Source: Gammaproteobacteria bacterium (GTDB taxonomy: Bacteria > Pseudomonadota > Gammaproteobacteria > Nitrosococcales > Methylophagaceae). Taken from it: a DNA stretch of 11,243 nt. Shown piece by piece: positions 6,951 to 11,243 of the stretch. A program made the position numbers and the translations under genes. Below the pieces are notes generated by a model that was not told where the DNA came from, did not search any database, and saw only the letters and a list, made by a program, of their open reading frames with translations. Numbering within the stretch: position 1 is the first letter of the stretch; each line of letters opens with the position of its first letter. Where the stretch lies: contig NVVP01000034.1 of the NCBI GenBank assembly GCA_002402245.1, forward strand, positions 17,400 through 28,642, in the 5' to 3' direction.

Positions 6951-7048
6951 CTCCATTTTAGCCAAACTTGGCGTGAGTCAAGGTCGGAAAGCTACAGATC
7001 TTTATGCATAGATATCGCTAAAGATGGCTGGGTTGCATTGCTTCATAA
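6945..7048 (+). promoter_or_regulatory. Class I cyclic di-GMP riboswitch (GEMM-I)
   Basis: Recognised from the order and spacing of the GEMM-I core. TAGC (6959-6962) pairs with GCTA (6991-6994) around an inner arm. AAAC leads into the stem CTTGGC (6967-6972) / GTCAAG (6977-6982), capped by the GNRA tetraloop GTGA (6973-6976). The joining core GGTCGGAAAGCTAC (6982-6995) matches the family's GGGACGCAAAGCC-type strand. A second arm, ATCTTTA (6998-7004) with TAAAGAT (7019-7025), is a perfect 7-base stem whose end (AGATGG) would serve as tetraloop receptor. It is followed by the conserved 3' core GGCTGGGTTGC (7026-7036). The closing helix P1 is the least certain part; TTATGA (6945-6950) with TCATAA (7043-7048) is my best candidate. 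The element ends 22 bases before the next gene's ATG, with no terminator between, so control is probably of translation. The expected ligand is c-di-GMP, the second messenger promoting EPS and biofilm. Confidence 0.82.
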
Positions 7049-7070
7049 ATAAATTTTAAAGGAAATAATT

Positions 7071-7550
7071 ATGAAAAAAGTAATGCTTTTTATAGTAAGT
7101 ATGTTAGTAGCGTTCAATGTTAATGCTGCTTCTGTGACAATTACAAATGCAAACTCAGTGGTTTCTACTGGAGACGATATATTCACTGAAAACACAATTC
7201 CAACAGCAAGTGCGTTCACAACGAGTTTTAATATTCAGTCGATAGCTGGTGCAACATCTGTGTTTGATATTGATTTCACTCGAGGTTTACTGCCTGCTTT
7301 GGTAAATTTAACAAGCTATACGTTTAATTCTGCGACTTATACTTTAGGTTCGGTTTCTAGTTTTAGCTTTACTAGTATCTTAGCTGCTGGTTTCAACGGC
7401 ATATTAACTATTTCAGGTTTATCAACACTTTCACCTACATCAGTTAACTTACATGTGTCATCAGTACCAGTACCTGCAGCATTGTTCTTATTTGCTCCAG
7501 CACTACTAGGTTTCTTTGGTTTACGTCGTAGAGCTACTTTAGCGGCATAA
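7071..7550 (+). CDS. Small secreted protein with PEP-CTERM-like sorting signal
   Basis: A 159-residue protein with a clear Sec signal peptide (residues 1-19, MKKVMLFIVS..., cleavage likely after NVNA). The mature region is rich in Ser, Thr, Ala and Phe, has no Cys and few charged residues, and reads as short beta-strands. The C-terminus has the tripartite exosortase signal: VPVPA (132-136), a hydrophobic helix (137-150) and an Arg cluster (RRR, 152-154) followed by only ATLAA. The classical motif is VPEP; VPVPA is a variant common in marine gammaproteobacterial proteins of this class and close to VPLPA-CTERM. Such proteins are exported, processed by an exosortase (XrtA type) and thought to associate with EPS. 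AAAGGA at 7058-7063 is a strong ribosome binding site, 7 bases before the ATG. The gene lies under a c-di-GMP riboswitch and ends in its own terminator, so it is probably monocistronic. I do not recognise the mature domain, and no exosortase gene is in the window. Confidence 0.85.
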   Translation: MKKVMLFIVSMLVAFNVNAASVTITNANSVVSTGDDIFTENTIPTASAFTTSFNIQSIAGATSVFDIDFTRGLLPALVNLTSYTFNSATYTLGSVSSFSFTSILAAGFNGILTISGLSTLSPTSVNLHVSSVPVPAALFLFAPALLGFFGLRRRATLAA

Positions 7551-7575
7551 GTTATTTGAAATTGATGTTAAGAGG

Positions 7576-7601
7576 AAAGGGAGCTTAGGCTCCCTTTTTT
7601 T
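7576..7601 (+). terminator. Strong Rho-independent terminator
   Basis: GGGAGC (7579-7584) and GCTCCC (7589-7594) form a perfect GC-rich stem with a TTAG loop, extended by AAA/TTT on the flanks and followed by seven T residues (7595-7601). It lies 25 bases after the stop codon of the PEP-CTERM-like gene. It separates that gene from the export operon starting at 7650. Confidence 0.93.
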
Positions 7602-7629
7602 GTTTAAATAAGCTATGCTTAAGTACTAT
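7600..7629 (+). promoter_or_regulatory. Possible promoter of the export operon
   Basis: Because a strong terminator lies just upstream, the export genes probably need their own promoter in 7602-7649. The best visible candidate is TTGTTT (7600-7605, 4 of 6 counting by position) with TACTAT (7624-7629, 4 of 6) at an 18-base spacing. It would start transcription near 7636, leaving a very short leader before TAGGGA at 7637-7642. The match is weak; an activator-dependent promoter or read-through are alternatives. Confidence 0.22.
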
Positions 7630-7649
7630 TTATAGATAGGGATACAGAT

Positions 7650-8207
7650 ATGAGGTTAGGAATGTCACGTACTAGTTTAGTTCTCTTTTTCGCTTTAGTT
7701 TCTTTTAGTAATGTATGGGCGTCAGAGCGTTATTTGCTAAATGCCGGCGATGTACTTGAAATTTCTGTTTGGAACGAAGAAACCTTACAAAAAGAAGTAA
7801 CTGTACTACCTGATGGTCTTATTTCATTTCCTCTTGCAGGTGAATTGCAGGCAGAGGGCCGCTCAATTTCTGACATACAAAAAGAATTAGCAGAAAATTT
7901 AACTGAATATTTAACTGACCCTGTGGTAACGGTGTCTGTGACTCATGTAACGGGTAACACCGTTCACATTATGGGAAAAGTGCTGAAGCCAGGTTCATTT
8001 ATTATGAACCAAAGGCTGGATGTTATGCAGGCGCTTAGCCTAGCCGGAGGTTTATCACCTTATGCTGAGGAGAATAATATTATTGTATTGAGACGCCAAG
8101 GCTCACAGCAGCATATTTTATCAGTACATTATGCTGCAATAAAAAAGGGTAAAGATTTAGATACCAATATTCTTCTTCATAGTGGCGATGTGATTGTTAT
8201 CCCATAA
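7650..8207 (+). CDS. Short outer-membrane polysaccharide export (OPX, Wza-like) protein
   Basis: A 185-residue periplasmic export protein. Residues 1-24 form a Sec signal peptide ending NVWA, with cleavage before SER. There is no lipobox Cys, unlike E. coli Wza. The polysaccharide export (PF02563-type) domain spans about 27-100 with the typical YLLNAGDVLEISVWNEE and VTVLPDGLISFPLAGE. One SLBB domain spans about 103-155 (VHIMGKVLKPGSF, LSLAGGLSPYAEENNI), and the protein ends in HSGDVIVIP with no C-terminal membrane helix. That short form is the one found in PEP-CTERM-linked EPS loci and in composite OPX/beta-barrel translocons, where a separate barrel supplies the outer-membrane pore. The barrel gene follows after 13 bases. 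The ATG at 7650 has TAGGGA at 7637-7642. An ATG at 7662 would also leave a usable signal peptide. Confidence 0.88.
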   Translation: MRLGMSRTSLVLFFALVSFSNVWASERYLLNAGDVLEISVWNEETLQKEVTVLPDGLISFPLAGELQAEGRSISDIQKELAENLTEYLTDPVVTVSVTHVTGNTVHIMGKVLKPGSFIMNQRLDVMQALSLAGGLSPYAEENNIIVLRRQGSQQHILSVHYAAIKKGKDLDTNILLHSGDVIVIP

Positions 8208-8220
8208 ATATCAATTTATT

Positions 8221-9387
8221 ATGACTAAAATTAGTTTTATCGCTAGTATTTTTACTGTAATAATGATCGGCCCGGTTTCTGCGACGGAATGGTCCATAAG
8301 CTCTTCGGTTAACTCATCGGTTAGTTATGATGATAATATTTTTATGGCTGAGGATGAAGTCGGTAGTGCTCATTATACGGTGACGCCTACAGTCTTGCTG
8401 CAACGAACACAAGATGATAACTCCAGTAGTTTGAGTTTTGGTTATATCGTTGACCGTTATGCATCTTTACCTGATTTAGATAAACAAAATCCTTTTTTAC
8501 GCTTCAATTCGACATTTCAGAGTGAAAGAAGTCAATGGACACTTTCTGCTGATTATGCTGAAAGTTCTTCTCGAGACACCGCTGAAGCCGATGCAGGAGA
8601 TTTTACGACAGAATCGACAGTAGCGACTAAATCTATTTCGCCATCATATCGATATCAACTAACCGAGCGAGACAGTCTATCGTTAAGTGGTAGTTATTCT
8701 GAAAAAGAATATTCAACAGTAGATTTTAGTGACAATGAAACATTGTCTTTGGCAGGAAACTGGCAGCATCAGTTTTCAGAGCGGTTTAATGGTGGTCTTT
8801 CAATTTCAGCCTCTAACAACCAATCTGACGGTGAAGGCCTAAGAGCATCAGTAGATGATGACTCTTATAATTTGTCTACAACGTTAAATTATAAATTATC
8901 AGAGTTGTGGTCTATAGGGGCAAGAGTAGGTGTTCGACATTTAAATAGTCACCGTACCGACGATTCTGGACTTGATGAAAATAATCGAAGCTCTGGTTTG
9001 TCCTTTGATATAGATGCTTCTAAAAAAACAGAACTAGATACTTTTTCGGTAGGACTTTCACGTACGGTGTCACCATCAAGTACGGGGGATGTTAATGAAA
9101 CAGATAGGTTGAACCTTTCATGGTCCAGACAGTTACGAGAAACGATTAATATTGGTTTAACGGCTAGCTATCAGTCAACGACATCAGCATTAAATGATTC
9201 AAATGACACTCGTGATAATATTAGCCTTTCGCCTTCGGTATACTGGAAGTTTGCTCGTAATCTAGGTGTTAATTTAGCGTACAATTATCGACAACAAGAA
9301 CGATCAGAGTTGAATACTGATGTGAGTAGTAATGCCCTGACACTGAGCCTAAACTACGATTGGGATGGACGTCGCTCCTCTCGTTAA
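8221..9387 (+). CDS. Outer-membrane beta-barrel protein of the EPS export system (about 18 strands)
   Basis: From the ATG at 8221 the protein has 388 residues and begins with a signal peptide (MTKISFIASIFTVIMIGPVSA, then TEW). A TTG at 8194 would add nine residues and overlap the OPX gene, but that hides the signal peptide and lacks a ribosome binding site. The ATG also lacks a clear one, so translation may be coupled to the OPX gene ending 13 bases upstream. The mature part is a run of amphipathic beta-strands joined by short turns and long Asp/Ser-rich loops. I count about 18, from NSSVSYDDNI to ALTLSLNYDW, the number expected for the BBP2_2 (PF10082) barrels that partner short OPX proteins such as VpsM of Vibrio cholerae. 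The related PEP-CTERM-associated barrel family is another possible name. It probably forms the outer-membrane pore for the polymer. Ser, Asn and Asp content is high and there is no Cys. It ends DGRRSSR and not in a terminal aromatic residue. Confidence 0.82.
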   Translation: MTKISFIASIFTVIMIGPVSATEWSISSSVNSSVSYDDNIFMAEDEVGSAHYTVTPTVLLQRTQDDNSSSLSFGYIVDRYASLPDLDKQNPFLRFNSTFQSERSQWTLSADYAESSSRDTAEADAGDFTTESTVATKSISPSYRYQLTERDSLSLSGSYSEKEYSTVDFSDNETLSLAGNWQHQFSERFNGGLSISASNNQSDGEGLRASVDDDSYNLSTTLNYKLSELWSIGARVGVRHLNSHRTDDSGLDENNRSSGLSFDIDASKKTELDTFSVGLSRTVSPSSTGDVNETDRLNLSWSRQLRETINIGLTASYQSTTSALNDSNDTRDNISLSPSVYWKFARNLGVNLAYNYRQQERSELNTDVSSNALTLSLNYDWDGRRSSR

Positions 9388-9403
9388 TAATATAGAGAAT
9401 AAG

Positions 9404-11044
9404 ATGGAAGATGAATATGTAAAAGGGCTAGGTGATTACCTAGACATTCTTAGACGGCGAAAATATTTTGTTATTATTCCAGCGGTTATTCTAATTATTA
9501 TTAGTACTGTCGTTGCTTATACTCTGCCTGCCACTTATAAATCAGAAGGTTTAATTCTGATTGAGTCGCAAGAGATACCCACTAATTTAGTTCGCTCAAC
9601 GGTGACAAGTTATGCAGACCAGAGAATAGAGGTAATTAAGCAACGACTCATGACTACTGGGAAGGTCATGGCCGTGGTTAATAAGTATAGCTTATACCCG
9701 GATATGGTTAAACAGTCTCAACCTATTTCATCGATTGTGGCTACATTTAGAGGGAATGTTAAAGTTGAAATGGTATCAGCAAATGTAACTGATCCTAATA
9801 GTGGCAGAAGTAGAAGGGCCTCGATAGCATTTACCGTTTCTTTTATGGATAAATCACCCGTACTCGCTCAGAAGGTCGCAAATGACTTAGTGACTGTATT
9901 TTTAAATGAAAATGTTCGAACTCGTACAGAAAAGGCAACGGAGACAAAAAAGTTTTTAGAAGAAGAAGCTAATAAATTTCAGCGTAAGGTTCAGTTGATA
10001 GAAAAGAAAATTGCTGAGTTTAAAGATGAGTATAGTGATAGTTTACCTGAGTTACTGCAATATAATTTAGCGAGAGTTGAGCAGTTACAAAAGGAGCATG
10101 GAGGTACTCAAAACCAAATAATAGCCTTGAATGACCAAATTATGACAATGAACCTTGAGTTGGTTCATGTGCCGGCTTATTTGGATAATCAACAAGGGAC
10201 CCCGCAAGCCTACCAAACTCAGGAGCAAGCAACGCTTGCTAAATTAAAAACTGAATTGGCTGAAATAACAGAGCATTTAATGCAAATTAAGCAACGTTAT
10301 TCAGCTAATCACCCTGATGTTAAGTCCGTTACAAAACAGCTTAAATTACTTGAGGATAAAGTCGCAGCTTCTGAATCAAAGGGAGTAAGGTTATCACCAA
10401 ATAAACTGGGGAATAGAATGAATCCAGCTTATTTACAAATTAAGTCAAGAATAGATTCTTCTGAACGGGAAATAGTTAGGCTACGTAATGGTTTGGCTGA
10501 TGTTAAGTCTAAGTTAACAGTGTATGAACAACGTATTGTGCAGACTCACCAGGTTCAACGAGCATATGATGACTTAACCCGTGATCATGTTAGTAATCTT
10601 CGGAAGTATGAAGAGCTAAGAGCCAAAGAGTTAGAGGCCGGATTAGCTGAAAACCTGGAGTCAGAAAATAAAGGTGAAAAATTTAGTTTAATTGACCCTC
10701 CTCTGGTTCCTAATAAAGCTGAAAAGCCGAATAGAGCTAAAATTGTAGTAATGGGTGTGGTTATGTCGGTTGGTATCGGCGTCGGCTTGGCTTTAGCTAT
10801 GGAACTTTTATTGGGTGGTATTCGAGGCTATAAGCAAATATCACGAGTATTAGGAAGTGCACCTTTAGTTGTTATCCCAGTAATTACAACGGTGCAGGAT
10901 ATCCAGCTTAAAGCAGCTAATCGTAAGCGTATTTTATTTATATTACTTCTATTGATGGGATTATCAGTGGTTGGCTTTCACTTTCTAATTATGGATCTTG
11001 AAGTCTTATGGTTTAAAGTAATCCGTAAAATCAGTTTGTTATAG
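9404..11044 (+). CDS. Wzz/GNVR-type polysaccharide chain-length determinant (co-polymerase), kinase domain separate
   Basis: Inner-membrane polysaccharide co-polymerase that sets chain length and links synthesis to export. With the ATG at 9404 (546 residues) it begins MEDEYVKGLGDYLDILRRRKYF, as Wzz proteins normally do, with a GAGA Shine-Dalgarno-like stretch at 9395-9398. An in-frame ATG at 9365 lies inside the barrel gene and lacks a ribosome binding site. Domains: Wzz N-terminal region with TM1 (about 21-40), a periplasmic part with long coiled coils (about 185-260 and 350-415), the Pro-rich GNVR-end segment GEKFSLIDPPLVPNKAEKPNR, then TM2 (about 446-468). After TM2 come a cytoplasmic stretch with GSAPLVVIPVI and an extra hydrophobic segment (about 510-530) with a short basic tail. 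No Walker motif is present; the kinase is encoded next door, like a split Wzc. The third segment is not part of the minimal Wzz fold. Confidence 0.88.
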   Translation: MEDEYVKGLGDYLDILRRRKYFVIIPAVILIIISTVVAYTLPATYKSEGLILIESQEIPTNLVRSTVTSYADQRIEVIKQRLMTTGKVMAVVNKYSLYPDMVKQSQPISSIVATFRGNVKVEMVSANVTDPNSGRSRRASIAFTVSFMDKSPVLAQKVANDLVTVFLNENVRTRTEKATETKKFLEEEANKFQRKVQLIEKKIAEFKDEYSDSLPELLQYNLARVEQLQKEHGGTQNQIIALNDQIMTMNLELVHVPAYLDNQQGTPQAYQTQEQATLAKLKTELAEITEHLMQIKQRYSANHPDVKSVTKQLKLLEDKVAASESKGVRLSPNKLGNRMNPAYLQIKSRIDSSEREIVRLRNGLADVKSKLTVYEQRIVQTHQVQRAYDDLTRDHVSNLRKYEELRAKELEAGLAENLESENKGEKFSLIDPPLVPNKAEKPNRAKIVVMGVVMSVGIGVGLALAMELLLGGIRGYKQISRVLGSAPLVVIPVITTVQDIQLKAANRKRILFILLLLMGLSVVGFHFLIMDLEVLWFKVIRKISLL

Positions 11045-11073
11045 TACTGTTGAGAACCTAGTGGATAATAAAA

Positions 11074-11243
11074 ATGGATAGAATACAAAAAGCACTTGAT
11101 AAGGCCAAAGAGCAGCAAACTAGAGAAAATGAAGTTGTTCTGACTAATACGTCTAAAGTAGCTAAGACAAAAGCAGAAGATCCTCTTAAAGCACCGATAT
11201 CAGGTATATCGTATAGCCAAACTCGAGTAATTAAGCCATCGAA
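11074..11243 (+). CDS. EPS-locus tyrosine autokinase, N-terminal fragment (CpsD/CapB type, partial)
   Basis: Runs off the window edge after 56 full codons. It starts MDRIQKALDKAKEQQ, the typical opening of cytoplasmic BY-kinases found next to GNVR proteins in PEP-CTERM/EPS loci. It continues through a polar Lys/Thr-rich linker to ISYSQTRVIKPS, matching the (I/V)xYxQTRVV-type segment that precedes their Walker A domain. The catalytic motifs lie beyond the window, so the identification rests on the N-terminus and gene order. GTGGA at 11061-11065 is a modest ribosome binding site, and the gap to the Wzz gene is 29 bases. It would phosphorylate its own C-terminal Tyr cluster and control the co-polymerase. 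Confidence 0.75.
   Translation, partial: MDRIQKALDKAKEQQTRENEVVLTNTSKVAKTKAEDPLKAPISGISYSQTRVIKPS

Noticed and set aside
1..11243. Mobile element, CRISPR array, tRNA or horizontal-transfer boundary
   Set aside because: No transposase, long terminal repeats, spaced repeat array or tRNA-like cloverleaf seen, and base composition looks even across the window.

Overview
The window looks like chromosome from an AT-rich, probably marine gammaproteobacterium (Alteromonadales- or Vibrionales-like). That placement is inferred from gene content and protein style, not from a database match. It covers the front part of an exopolysaccharide (EPS) locus of the type linked to c-di-GMP-controlled biofilm matrix and to PEP-CTERM/exosortase proteins. 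I see no insertion sequence, phage gene, CRISPR array, tRNA or rRNA.

Layout. (1) 1-292 (+): C-terminal end of a saccharopine-dehydrogenase-like protein, outside the EPS theme. (2) 347-1201 (-): galU, making UDP-glucose, convergent with the first gene and divergent from the rest. (3) 1327-6746 (+): a tight run with gaps of 8-25 bases: cysC (APS kinase), a DHH/DHHA1 phosphoesterase, galE (UDP-glucose 4-epimerase), a bifunctional GDP-mannose enzyme (manC/algA type) and a WcaJ-type initiating sugar-phosphate transferase. (4) 6747-7070: a 324-base gap whose 3' part folds as a class I c-di-GMP (GEMM-I) riboswitch. (5) 7071-7550 (+): a small secreted protein with a PEP-CTERM-like C-terminal signal, directly under the riboswitch and closed by a strong intrinsic terminator. 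(6) 7650 to the end (+): the export and assembly module: a short OPX (Wza-like) protein, an outer-membrane beta-barrel of about 18 strands, a Wzz/GNVR chain-length protein and the first 56 codons of a separate tyrosine autokinase.

How they fit together. galU, galE and manC supply UDP-Glc, UDP-Gal and GDP-Man. The WcaJ homologue loads the first sugar phosphate on undecaprenyl phosphate. The Wzz-like protein and its kinase set polymerisation and export. The short OPX protein and the barrel probably form a composite outer-membrane channel, as proposed for Vibrio cholerae VpsN/VpsM and Myxococcus EpsY/EpsX. The lone cysC next to a DHH phosphoesterase hints at a PAPS-making and pAp-recycling pair, so the polymer may be sulfated; no sulfotransferase lies in the window. 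Glycosyltransferases, flippase, polymerase and exosortase would be expected downstream.

The most notable element is the riboswitch before the PEP-CTERM-like gene. It has a GNRA-capped stem, a GGAAAGCTAC core, a second stem and a GGCTGGGTTGC 3' core. A 7-base segment after the aptamer can pair either with the aptamer's 5' flank or with the start codon of the gene. The two targets lie in identical 10-base copies, which suggests a translational ON switch for a matrix protein.
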